Of a DNA stretch of 15,325 nt, positions 8,088 through 15,325 are shown one piece after another. The notes beneath the pieces are model-generated. The model saw only the letters and a program-made list of their open reading frames with translations, had not been told where the DNA came from and searched no databases. The stretch lies in assembly GCA_030695265.1 (NCBI GenBank), contig JAUYTA010000707.1, forward strand, positions 1-15,325. Direction: 5' to 3'. Both the position numbers and the translations under genes were made by a program. The stretch comes from Bacteroidota bacterium (GTDB taxonomy: Bacteria > Bacteroidota > Bacteroidia > Bacteroidales > Prolixibacteraceae). Each line of letters begins with the position of its first letter. Positions within the stretch are counted from its first letter, which is position 1.

Positions 8088-8519
8088 ATGGAAAATAAAG
8101 ACATCCGGTGGGTACAACGCTTTCAGAACTTTGAAATGGCTTTTTTAAAGCTAAAGGAAGCGATGGAGCAGGAAGAATTAAACGAACTGGAGCGCAACGG
8201 ATTAATCCAGCGCTTCGAGTTTACCATCGACCTGTCGTGGAAAGTAATGAAAGATTACCTTGAAGAAAAGGGATTTGTTTTTAAACCATCGCCAAAAGAT
8301 ACACTCAGGGAAGCGCAAAATGCGGGACTTATTGATTTTGGCCAGGTTCTGATTGACGGATTGGATATCCGCAATGAATTATCGCACGATTACAGTGGTA
8401 GCAAATTTGAGGTATCGGAGGAAGTTATTCGAAATGAAGTTTATCCGGCACTGCAAAAACTTTATCATTTCTTTATAGCCGAAGGAGGACACGGACAGCT
8501 AAATATTTTCAATGAATAA
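8088..8519 (+). CDS. HepT / HI0074-like HEPN protein (nucleotidyltransferase-associated, putative toxin)
   Basis: A 143-residue all-helical protein of the nucleotidyltransferase substrate-binding (HI0074) branch of the HEPN superfamily. The signature RFEFTIDLSWKVMKDYL (about residues 44-60) and the later LDIRNELSHDY (92-102) fit it. The second segment contains the HEPN RNase motif Rx4HxY (Arg95, His100, Tyr102), intact. In the HepT-MntA toxin-antitoxin pair, HepT is an RNase toxin that MntA neutralises by adding AMP to the Tyr of this motif. The usual partner gene would follow directly; here the next frame, overlapping by 8 bp, begins with an MNT domain but continues into HsdR. HI0074-type proteins are less well studied than DUF86-type HepT, so toxicity is inferred, not shown. 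Confidence 0.85.
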   Translation: MENKDIRWVQRFQNFEMAFLKLKEAMEQEELNELERNGLIQRFEFTIDLSWKVMKDYLEEKGFVFKPSPKDTLREAQNAGLIDFGQVLIDGLDIRNELSHDYSGSKFEVSEEVIRNEVYPALQKLYHFFIAEGGHGQLNIFNE

Positions 8520-11500
8520 TCTTTCAAGTAAATTCGGCCTTACCGACAGGGATATACAAACCATTCATGGTATTTTTTGCAAATACCCGGAGGTTTTGCT
8601 TATACATATTTTTGGAAGCCGTGCCAAAGGTACCAGCAAACCGGGTAGCGATATTGATTTTGCCATCATGAACAGGTTGCCTGATATAAAAGTGTTGCTG
8701 AGACTGAAAAACGATTTTGAAGAAAGCTCACTGCCGTATAAAGTTGACTTGGTTGATTTTCAAACACTCACCAACCAAAATTTTATTGATCATATTAAAA
8801 TGGTAGGCGAAGTTTTTTATCAACGCGAAAACGAAAATAATACCTCAGGTAACTTTGCTCCCAAATTAACCGACACAACAGAAAAAGGATTAGAAGTCCA
8901 TATTACCCAGCACTTGTGTTTGGTGAATGCTTTTGAAGAAAGGCATTTCAGCCACTACAACCGTGTGGACTGCGTAGATGAAGATTTGCTTTTCAGTTTC
9001 CTGCATTCCACACAAGAAAAAGAAGTCATAAAATTGCAAGCCATACACGGCAGCAATTACAGAAGCAAAGTATTATATCGCTTAAATAACCAAATCAAAA
9101 CCTTTGGTATTATTGAGGTTTTACGCAAAGGCATTACAGACAATAACATAAAGCTCAAACTCTTCTTTGACAAGCCTGTTTCTATACTGAATGAAAAGGA
9201 TTTAAACCATTACAATCAGAACATTTTTTCGGTTACAAGACAAGTTCATTATAGCAACCTAAATGAAAACTCATTGGATTTGGTTGTTTTTATTAATGGG
9301 TTGCCTATTATCACCTTTGAATTAAAAAATGAACTCACCAAACAAACGGTAAAAGATGCCATCAAGCAATATAAAAGCAGCCGTGACCCAAAAGAAGAAT
9401 TGTTTCGATTAGGTCGCTGCATGGTTCACTTTGCAGTGGACAGTGAACAAATCTGGATGGCAACTCATTTAAAAGGAGAAAGCACTTACTTCCTGCCTTT
9501 CAATAAAGGCTACAACAATGGAGCAGGAAACCCTAATAATCCATCTGGCATAAAAACAGATTATCTCTGGAAAGAAATTTTAACTAAAGACCGGTTAACG
9601 AATATTATTCAGAACTATGTCCAGTTGTTTGAGGAAGAAAGCGAAAAGATTCTACCAGATGCCCGCCTGCCGATCGGGCAGGGAAAAGTAAAAAAAGAGA
9701 AAATAAAAAAACTCATTTTTCCACGCTACCACCAATTAGATTCGGTTGATAGTCTTTTGCAAAATGCCAAGGAAAACGGAGCTGGAAAACGCTATTTAAT
9801 TCAACATTCGGCAGGTTCAGGAAAATCAAATTCCATTTCTTGGTTGGCTCATCAATTGGTCGGCTTGTTTGACAAGGAAAACAAAAACACTGTTTTTGAT
9901 ACTGTAATTGTTGTAACCGACCGTAAAGTGTTGGATGCACAAATACGAAACAATATTAAACAGTTCGAACAAGTAAAAGGCGTTGTAGAGGCCATTACAG
10001 AAGGTAGTAAACAACTCAAAACGGCATTGGAAGAAGGCAAGAAAATTATCATCACTACTATTCAGAAATTTCCATACATAGTAAATGAAATTGGCGAATT
10101 GCCTGGTAATAAGTTTGCTATCATTATAGACGAAGCTCACAGCAGCCAAAGCGGAAACACCGCAGGGAAATTGAATGAAACACTCTCAAAGGAAACGGAA
10201 GAAGAAAACGAAGAAGAATGGACTGACGAGGATGAGATTGTTGAAATTGTGAAGGGCAGGAAAATGCTGTCAAATGCCAGTTACTTTGCTTTTACAGCTA
10301 CTCCCAAAAACAAGACACTTGAATTGTTTGGTGAGAAATACAATGATAATGGGAAAGAAAAATTCAGGGCTTTTCATCTATACTCGATGAAACAAGCGAT
10401 TGAGGAAAATTTCATTTTAGATGTTTTACAGAACTATACGACTTATCAAAGTTACTACGCCCTATTAAAGAAAATTGAAGATGATCCTGCATACGATAAA
10501 AATAAAGCAGAGAAGAAACTCAAAATATTTGTAGAAAGCCACGAACACGCAATTGCTAAGAAAACCGCTTTAATTATTGAACATTTTATGGATAATGTAA
10601 TCAGTAAGAATAAGATAAACGGATTGGCAAAAGCTATGATTGTTACAAGTAGTCGCAAAAACGCAGTAAAGTACAAGGAGGCATTTGATAACTATTTAAT
10701 TGGTCATGGCAATCCTTACAAAGCAATTGTCGCATTTTCTGGAGAAATTGACGGCAAAACCGAAGCCGCATTAAATCATTTTTCAAGCGCTTCCATTTCG
10801 GACGAGTTTAAAAAATCGGAATACCGTTTTTTAATCGTAGCAAATAAATTTCAAACAGGTTTTGACCAACCACTTTTGCATACCATGTATGTTGACAAAA
10901 AGCTTGGTGGTGTAAATGCAGTTCAAACCCTTTCAAGGCTTAACCGAACAACACCGGGCAAGAAAGATACATTTGTGTTGGACTTTGCCAATGATGCCGA
11001 AGAAATCAAGAAATCTTTTGATCCGTTTTTTGAAACCACCATTTTAGGCGAAGCAACTGACCCGAACAAACTGTTTGACTTGCAAAATGCCATAGATGCT
11101 TTTCAGGTTTACACACCCGAACAAGTGCAAGACTTTTCTCAAAAAATTGTTACCAATGTTCCAGTTGACCAATTGCATTACATTTTAGACCAATCAGCAG
11201 AAATATTCAGAACCTCACTATCTGAAGAACAGCAGGACGATTTCAGGGCAAAATGTAAAACATACGTTCGATTATATGTTTTCCTTGCACAGATAATTCC
11301 TTTTGTAAATCCCTATTTAGAACGACTGTATCTTTTTCTAAATCATCTGCAAAACAAACTGGGCAGACAACGTGACGAAGATTTGGCACAAGGCATTTTG
11401 GACAATATTGACATGGACAGTTACCGACTACAGAGAGAAGGTGAGTTTAATATTCAATTGCAACAAGGAGACGAATTAAAGCCAATGCCAAGCGATATGA

Positions 11501-11853
11501 GAGGCGGAGCCGCGGAACCTGAAATGGAATACCTTTCAAACATTGTAAAAGTATTTAATGACAGGTTCGGCACGACCTTTACTAACGAGGATAAGGTTAA
11601 TAAAATGACCGAAGAAATAATGCAGGATGTCGCAAATGATGCTGAGTTTGTAAATGCTTTCAAATTTTCTGACGAGCAAAATGCAAAAATTACTTTTGAA
11701 GGCGTTTTAAAACGAAAACTAATTGACCATATCGAAACCAACTTTGAGGTATTTAAAGAATACAATGACAACAAGGAGTTTCGAGACTTTTTCGCAGGGA
11801 CAATGTTTAAATTAATGCAAAAGGATTTTATAAGGTTCAATGCAACCAAATAA
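8512..11853 (+). CDS. hsdR: MNT nucleotidyltransferase domain fused to type I restriction subunit HsdR
   Basis: A 1113-residue fusion. Residues 1 to about 106 form a minimal nucleotidyltransferase (MntA-like) domain: HIFGSRAKG with G35-S36, ten residues, then D47-I-D49 (GSx10DxD), and a third acidic residue in KVDLVD (Asp79). After a short linker (about 107-120) comes a complete HsdR of about 990 residues. It has a PD-(D/E)xK nuclease (Asp256, then Glu270-Leu-Lys272), and a superfamily 2 motor with Walker A SAGSGKS (433-439), DEAH (540-543), TATP (595-598) and QTLSRLNR (805-812). A C-terminal helical region binds HsdM in the family. HsdR translocates DNA with ATP and cuts unmodified DNA. No ATG lies between Met97, still inside the nucleotidyltransferase domain, and the conserved start of HsdR, so the fusion looks genuine. 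The start overlaps hepT by 8 bp. The hsdR gene is separated from hsdM/hsdS by 3.5 kb of inserted genes. Confidence 0.93.
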   Translation: MNNLSSKFGLTDRDIQTIHGIFCKYPEVLLIHIFGSRAKGTSKPGSDIDFAIMNRLPDIKVLLRLKNDFEESSLPYKVDLVDFQTLTNQNFIDHIKMVGEVFYQRENENNTSGNFAPKLTDTTEKGLEVHITQHLCLVNAFEERHFSHYNRVDCVDEDLLFSFLHSTQEKEVIKLQAIHGSNYRSKVLYRLNNQIKTFGIIEVLRKGITDNNIKLKLFFDKPVSILNEKDLNHYNQNIFSVTRQVHYSNLNENSLDLVVFINGLPIITFELKNELTKQTVKDAIKQYKSSRDPKEELFRLGRCMVHFAVDSEQIWMATHLKGESTYFLPFNKGYNNGAGNPNNPSGIKTDYLWKEILTKDRLTNIIQNYVQLFEEESEKILPDARLPIGQGKVKKEKIKKLIFPRYHQLDSVDSLLQNAKENGAGKRYLIQHSAGSGKSNSISWLAHQLVGLFDKENKNTVFDTVIVVTDRKVLDAQIRNNIKQFEQVKGVVEAITEGSKQLKTALEEGKKIIITTIQKFPYIVNEIGELPGNKFAIIIDEAHSSQSGNTAGKLNETLSKETEEENEEEWTDEDEIVEIVKGRKMLSNASYFAFTATPKNKTLELFGEKYNDNGKEKFRAFHLYSMKQAIEENFILDVLQNYTTYQSYYALLKKIEDDPAYDKNKAEKKLKIFVESHEHAIAKKTALIIEHFMDNVISKNKINGLAKAMIVTSSRKNAVKYKEAFDNYLIGHGNPYKAIVAFSGEIDGKTEAALNHFSSASISDEFKKSEYRFLIVANKFQTGFDQPLLHTMYVDKKLGGVNAVQTLSRLNRTTPGKKDTFVLDFANDAEEIKKSFDPFFETTILGEATDPNKLFDLQNAIDAFQVYTPEQVQDFSQKIVTNVPVDQLHYILDQSAEIFRTSLSEEQQDDFRAKCKTYVRLYVFLAQIIPFVNPYLERLYLFLNHLQNKLGRQRDEDLAQGILDNIDMDSYRLQREGEFNIQLQQGDELKPMPSDMRGGAAEPEMEYLSNIVKVFNDRFGTTFTNEDKVNKMTEEIMQDVANDAEFVNAFKFSDEQNAKITFEGVLKRKLIDHIETNFEVFKEYNDNKEFRDFFAGTMFKLMQKDFIRFNATK

Positions 11854-11973
11854 GAGCTAAGTTGATGAGTGTCAACCAAACATGAAACATATCTGTTTAC
11901 AAGTGATAGTAAGCAAATCAGAATAACACTTTACGGCAATGGAAAATAAGAAGGAGTTGTCACCGGTACAACA
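11854..11973. other. Non-coding right edge of the defence island
   Basis: About 120 bp between the hsdR stop and the cyclophilin promoter. A weak hairpin GTTGA/TCAAC lies near 11861-11876 but has no U-tract, so no terminator is called. I found no copy of a left-edge sequence that would mark an attachment site. Confidence 0.4.
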
Positions 11974-12003
11974 TTGCGCAAAGTAAGTTTATTCGTATTT
12001 TTG
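11974..12003 (+). promoter_or_regulatory. Bacteroidota promoter of the cyclophilin gene
   Basis: TTG (11974-11976), a 19-bp spacer, then TATTTTTG (11996-12003), a good match to the -33/-7 arrangement of Bacteroidota. Transcription would start near 12010, before the ATG at 12028. This argues against the TTG at 11974 being a start codon. Confidence 0.65.
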
Positions 12004-12027
12004 CACCCACATTTTAAATTCAAAACA

Positions 12028-12465
12028 ATGAGCAAAGCAGAGATTTATACCAGCAAAGGTGTCATGAAAGTAAACTTCTACGATCAGGATGCACCCGGAA
12101 CTGTTGCGAACTTTATCAAGTTATCGAAAAGTGGTTTTTACGACGGACTGACTTTCCACCGTGTTATTCCTGATTTTGTGATTCAGGGTGGTTGCCCAAA
12201 TGGCACAGGCGCTGGTGGTCCGGGCTATAAAATTCCTTGCGAACTGGATGGCGAAAATCAGTTTCACGATCGCGGTGTTTTGTCGATGGCACATGCCGGA
12301 AAAAACACAGGCGGATCGCAGTTTTTTGTTTGCCACAGTCGCCGCAATACTTCGCACCTCGACCGCAAACATACTTGCTTCGGCAAAGTTTACGAAGGGC
12401 TCGAAGTGATTGACGCCATTCGTCAGGGCGATTTAATTGAGAAGATTGTTGTTACTGAAGAATAG
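12028..12465 (+). CDS. Cyclophilin-type peptidyl-prolyl cis-trans isomerase
   Basis: A 145-residue single-domain cyclophilin that catalyses cis-trans isomerisation of proline bonds in protein folding. Characteristic segments are [13 protein letters not shown] (catalytic Arg in FHR), [25 protein letters not shown] and [12 protein letters not shown]. No signal peptide is visible from the ATG at 12028, so it is probably cytoplasmic. I chose this start because a promoter overlaps the upstream in-frame TTG at 11974 and the family N-terminus begins at [11 protein letters not shown]. It has its own promoter and a strong terminator, so it is a single-gene unit and marks the return to core chromosome. 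Confidence 0.94.
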   Translation: MSKAEIYTSKGVMKVNFYDQDAPGTVANFIKLSKSGFYDGLTFHRVIPDFVIQGGCPNGTGAGGPGYKIPCELDGENQFHDRGVLSMAHAGKNTGGSQFFVCHSRRNTSHLDRKHTCFGKVYEGLEVIDAIRQGDLIEKIVVTEE

Positions 12466-12472
12466 ATTATAG

Positions 12473-12498
12473 AAACCCCGCCAAGTGCGGGGTTTTTT
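12473..12498 (+). terminator. Rho-independent terminator after the cyclophilin gene
   Basis: AACCCCGC (12474-12481), loop CAAGT, GCGGGGTT (12487-12494), then a T-rich tail. The GC-rich 8-bp perfect stem begins 8 bp after the stop codon. Confidence 0.9.
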
Positions 12499-12557
12499 AT
12501 GAATTAGGGGGTTGAAATTGACCGGTAGTTGTCATCTGTTGTTCACAATAATATTGG

Positions 12558-12565
12558 TAGTTTTG
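12558..12565 (+). promoter_or_regulatory. Putative -7 box of the EamA transporter gene
   Basis: TAGTTTTG matches TAnnTTTG and lies 24 bp before the ATG at 12590, right after the preceding terminator. A TTG at 12539-12541 is 16 bp upstream, shorter than the preferred spacing, so the -33 element is uncertain. Confidence 0.5.
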
Positions 12566-12589
12566 CACTACTAATTCTCAATCATTTGT

Positions 12590-13474
12590 ATGTCGGATAA
12601 TTCGAAAGGAATCCTGTTAACATTGGGGTCGGTTGTGTTTTTTGCACTGATGGCTGTTTTGGTAAAAGCGGTTCCCAATGTGTCCAGTTACCAAACCACC
12701 TTTTTCCGCTTTGCAATCGGCCTTGGCATCCTCGGAATTTTATCTCTTTTCGGAATTATTCAGTTAAAGTTTAACGACAAAAAGAATCTTTTCTGGCGTG
12801 GTATTGTTGGCGGTATTGCCGTTTATCTGTTCTATCTGGCCATTATAAAACTGGGAGTTGGAAAGGGTTCTGTGTATGTTTATTCGTATCCCATTTTTGC
12901 AACTTTATTCAGTATGCTTATCCTGAAAGAAAAAGTGGAGCCCATCAAGTTTGTAGTCATATTTATTTCGTTTGCCGGATTGGTATTACTCTCGGTGGGT
13001 GGAAAAGAGTCGCTTGCCGGAATGGGAATTTACGAACTGATAGCCATTGCCGGATCAGTCACCACCGGGCTGGCGGTTGTGTTTGTGAAAAAGCTGCACG
13101 ACAGCGATAACTCCTATGCCATTTTCTTTTCGCAGTGCATTGTCGGGTTCTGGTTGTTTTTGATACCATCAGGCGCCACACAGGCCAAAGGCAATCTGAA
13201 CGAGTTGCTTTTGCTGGTGCTGGTTGGCATTGTGGCCACAATCGGGCAGTTGTTCATGACCGAAGGATACCGCTATGTAAATGTGGCCACCGGATCGTTG
13301 CTTCAGTCGATGGTTCCTGTTTTTAACCTGCTTTCAGGATGGTTGATTTTTCATGAACAGTTTACAACCATCGAGATGACCGGCGCTTTTATCATTGTCA
13401 GCTCCTGTTTTGCATTGGTCATCATTAATTTCAGGATAGGCAAAAAAACACGTATTTTAAAACTGGTTGAATAA
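12590..13474 (+). CDS. EamA-family (DMT superfamily) inner-membrane transporter
   Basis: A 294-residue integral membrane protein with about ten hydrophobic segments in two EamA repeats (about 5-135 and 150-285). The pattern FFRFAIGLGILGI near TM2, YLFYLAIIKLGVGKGSVYVYSYPIFATLFSMLILKEK at the end of repeat one, and LLQSMVPVFNLLSGWLIFHEQFT at the end of repeat two are typical of drug/metabolite exporters; the glutamate-containing loops KEK and HEQ end the fourth and ninth segments. Substrates vary widely in the family (amino acids, metabolites), and none can be assigned here. It is preceded by its own promoter box and followed 55 bp later by the GH20 gene on the same strand, which could share its transcript. 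Confidence 0.93.
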   Translation: MSDNSKGILLTLGSVVFFALMAVLVKAVPNVSSYQTTFFRFAIGLGILGILSLFGIIQLKFNDKKNLFWRGIVGGIAVYLFYLAIIKLGVGKGSVYVYSYPIFATLFSMLILKEKVEPIKFVVIFISFAGLVLLSVGGKESLAGMGIYELIAIAGSVTTGLAVVFVKKLHDSDNSYAIFFSQCIVGFWLFLIPSGATQAKGNLNELLLLVLVGIVATIGQLFMTEGYRYVNVATGSLLQSMVPVFNLLSGWLIFHEQFTTIEMTGAFIIVSSCFALVIINFRIGKKTRILKLVE

Positions 13475-13529
13475 AAAACGTTTAACTTCAAACTTAATTA
13501 TAAACCAACACAATTAAACCAACACACCG

Positions 13530-15098
13530 ATGAAAAAACAAAACACTATTTTGGCTTTTATGGCTTTAACTGCTATGTTTGGGCAAATGGCCTGCACGCC
13601 AACCGATCTTTCAAAAGCAAACATTATCCCGAAACCTGTTTCAATTGTTCCGACAGGCGATTCATTCGATTTGACCGATCAAACGGATATTTACGTTCAG
13701 GGCGAATCTGCTGAATTACTGAGAATTGGGCAATACCTGGCCGATAAACTGAATCCTTCAACCGGATTGGGAATTGAGGTAAAAACAACCAGCGAAGCTC
13801 CCGCCTCCGGAAGTATTTATTTATCGTTGTCAGAAAACGATGCAGAGTTGGGAGATGAAGGCTACGAACTGACTATTACTGATAGTTCGGTTAAGTTAAC
13901 GGCAAACAAACCAGCCGGATTGTTTTACGGTGTGCAGACCATTCGTCAGCTTTTGCCTTCAAAAGTTGAGCTGGCAACTTCACAGAAAGGCCCCTGGAAA
14001 ATGGCAACCGGAACGATCCGCGATTATCCGGAGTACGGCTACCGTGGTTCAATGCTCGATGTGGCGCGCCATTTCTTTGAAGTGGAGGAAGTTAAAACCC
14101 TGATTGACCAGCTGGCAACTTATAAAATGAATAGATTTCATTTGCATTTGTCTGACGATCAGGGCTGGAGAATCGAAATCAAATCGTGGCCAAACCTTAC
14201 CACACATGGCGGAAGTACCGAAGTTGGCGGCGGTCCGGGCGGATTTTACACGCAGGAACAATATTCCGACATTGTAAAATATGCTCAGGAAAGGTTTATC
14301 ACCATCATTCCTGAAATTGACATGCCCGGTCATACCAATGCTGCGTTGGCTTCTTATCCTGAATTAAACAAAAATGGCAAAGCAACCGAATTATATACCG
14401 GCATCGAGGTTGGCTTCAGTTCTCTGGACACGCACAAAGAGCTTACCTACAAATTTATTGATGATGTAATCCGCGAGTTGGCAGCTTTAACTCCCGGGGA
14501 GTATATTCACATCGGTGGCGACGAATCACATGCTACGAAAATTGAAGATTACATACCGTTTATTAACCGTGTTCAGGACATTGTGGAAGCTCGCGGTAAA
14601 AAAGTACTTGGTTGGGACGAAATCGCATTAGCGACTTTAAAACCAAATACAATTGTACAGTATTGGGCTTTGGCCGAAAATGCAGTCAAAGGCGTTAAAC
14701 AAGGGGCAAAAGTACTGATGTCTCCGGCAAAAAATGCCTACCTCGACATGCAGTACGATTCGTTAAGTACGTTCGGCTTGCATTGGGCAGCCTATATTGA
14801 AGTTGACAAAGGTTACAACTGGGATCCGGCCAATCTGGTTCCTGAAATTAAGAGGGAAAACATTATTGGTATTGAAGCGCCGCTTTGGTCTGAGACTGTA
14901 TCAAACCGCTTTGAAGCTGAATACCTGATCTTTCCACGTTTGCTTGGTTATGCCGAAATTGGCTGGACGCCTGTCGAATTGCGCAACTGGGATGAGTATA
15001 AAGTTCGTTTAGCGAACCATGGCGAACGTATGGAAGCCATGAATATCAGTTTCTATCCATCCAAACTGGTGGACTGGAATGCAAAGGATAAAAAATAA
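13530..15098 (+). CDS. Glycoside hydrolase family 20 beta-N-acetylhexosaminidase, exported
   Basis: A 522-residue enzyme that removes terminal beta-linked GlcNAc or GalNAc from glycans. An N-terminal signal ends near QMAC (19-22), a relaxed lipobox, so it may be a lipoprotein anchored at Cys22; plain secretion is possible. An N-terminal GH20b domain (about 33-160, from IIPKPVSIVPTG to LFYGVQTIRQLLP) precedes the catalytic TIM barrel (about 168-505). The catalytic pair is Asp331-Glu332 in HIGGDESH; GH20 uses substrate-assisted catalysis with these residues. Other family segments are LHLSDDQGWR, IPEIDMPGH, VLGWDEI and EAPLWSE. The start follows an AT-rich leader without a recognised promoter box. 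It fits glycan or chitin-derived sugar use. Confidence 0.95.
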   Translation: MKKQNTILAFMALTAMFGQMACTPTDLSKANIIPKPVSIVPTGDSFDLTDQTDIYVQGESAELLRIGQYLADKLNPSTGLGIEVKTTSEAPASGSIYLSLSENDAELGDEGYELTITDSSVKLTANKPAGLFYGVQTIRQLLPSKVELATSQKGPWKMATGTIRDYPEYGYRGSMLDVARHFFEVEEVKTLIDQLATYKMNRFHLHLSDDQGWRIEIKSWPNLTTHGGSTEVGGGPGGFYTQEQYSDIVKYAQERFITIIPEIDMPGHTNAALASYPELNKNGKATELYTGIEVGFSSLDTHKELTYKFIDDVIRELAALTPGEYIHIGGDESHATKIEDYIPFINRVQDIVEARGKKVLGWDEIALATLKPNTIVQYWALAENAVKGVKQGAKVLMSPAKNAYLDMQYDSLSTFGLHWAAYIEVDKGYNWDPANLVPEIKRENIIGIEAPLWSETVSNRFEAEYLIFPRLLGYAEIGWTPVELRNWDEYKVRLANHGERMEAMNISFYPSKLVDWNAKDKK

Positions 15099-15123
15099 CG
15101 TGCAACAATATAAATTTTAAACC

Positions 15124-15147
15124 AAATGCTCCAGGAATGGGGCATTT
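15124..15147 (+). terminator. Probable terminator after the GH20 gene
   Basis: AAATGCTCC (15124-15132), loop AGGAAT, GGGGCATTT (15139-15147): nine pairs with one G-U, followed by the T-rich GTTATTTTATG. It lies 25 bp after the GH20 stop. Confidence 0.6.
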
Positions 15148-15206
15148 GTTATTTTATGTTCGTTATATTTATGGTAATTATTAACCTTCCTTAATTATCA
15201 CAGAAA

Positions 15207-15325
15207 ATGAAAAAACTAACTACTGCTTTCCTTTTCCTGTTATCCTTTTTTACCCAACTTTCTGCACAGAATATCGACGAATGGATTTCCACTAAAAAGC
15301 CGCTCCTTTTCGAAAAATTATACGT
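15207..15325 (+). CDS. N-terminus of an exported protein, cut by the window edge
   Basis: The ATG at 15207 opens a frame that runs off the window after 39 codons. It has a clear Sec signal peptide: MKK, a hydrophobic stretch LTTAFLFLLSFFTQ, and a likely cleavage after LSA before QNIDEW. The mature start is NIDEWISTKKPLLFEKLYV. The ending EKLYV recalls Bacteroidota surface proteins that continue with an HTDR-type macroglobulin-like segment, but too little is present to assign a family. Confidence 0.7.
   Translation, partial: MKKLTTAFLFLLSFFTQLSAQNIDEWISTKKPLLFEKLY

Noticed and set aside
11454..11879. 141-residue open frame on the minus strand overlapping the end of hsdR
   Set aside because: Antisense to the conserved HsdR C-terminus, with low-complexity Ser/Leu-rich content typical of shadow frames.
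1323..11990. Attachment-site direct repeats or tRNA marking an integrated element
   Set aside because: No tRNA gene, no integrase, and I found no convincing direct repeat shared by the two edges of the island by eye.
11974..12027. TTG at 11974 as start of the cyclophilin, adding 18 residues
   Set aside because: The TTG is better explained as the -33 promoter element, and the added residues do not match the family N-terminus; ATG at 12028 is preferred.

Overview
The window is a stretch of a Bacteroidota chromosome. The signs are perfect TAnnTTTG promoter -7 boxes ahead of several genes, little use of Shine-Dalgarno sites, AT-rich intergenic DNA, a GH20 hexosaminidase and a LacI regulator typical of glycan-degrading members. 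ATCCG-type intergenic repeats at the left edge suggest, at low confidence, a Marinilabiliales-like lineage. All genes lie on the + strand.

Layout: (1) 1-299 holds a fold-back intergenic repeat and the promoter of a LacI-family regulator (300-1322). (2) 1323-1894 is a 570-bp non-coding stretch with several perfect inverted repeats; it ends in the likely promoter of the next operon. (3) 1895-11853 is a defence island read as one operon-like block: hsdM, hsdS, a three-gene cassette (DUF262 protein, DUF3696-type AAA ATPase, and an unrecognised third protein broken by a one-base frameshift), a HepT/HI0074-like HEPN protein, and a 1113-residue HsdR whose N-terminus is a minimal nucleotidyltransferase (MNT) domain. 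(4) 11854-15325 returns to ordinary chromosome: a cyclophilin with its own promoter and strong terminator, an EamA-type transporter, a secreted GH20 beta-N-acetylhexosaminidase, and the start of another exported protein.

How it may work: HsdM, HsdS and HsdR make a complete type I restriction-modification system. The most interesting feature is that the usual MntA antitoxin partner of HepT is not a separate protein but is fused to the restriction subunit. The catalytic signature GSx10DxD of MNT and the Rx4HxY signature of HepT are both intact. Restriction subunit and antitoxin are therefore one polypeptide, co-encoded with the toxin by an 8-bp overlap. I infer that loss or degradation of HsdR could free the HEPN toxin, giving a back-up or addiction layer to the restriction system. 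The DUF262-DUF3696-third-protein cassette inserted between hsdS and hepT looks like a second, independent defence module, possibly inactivated in this strain by the frameshift.
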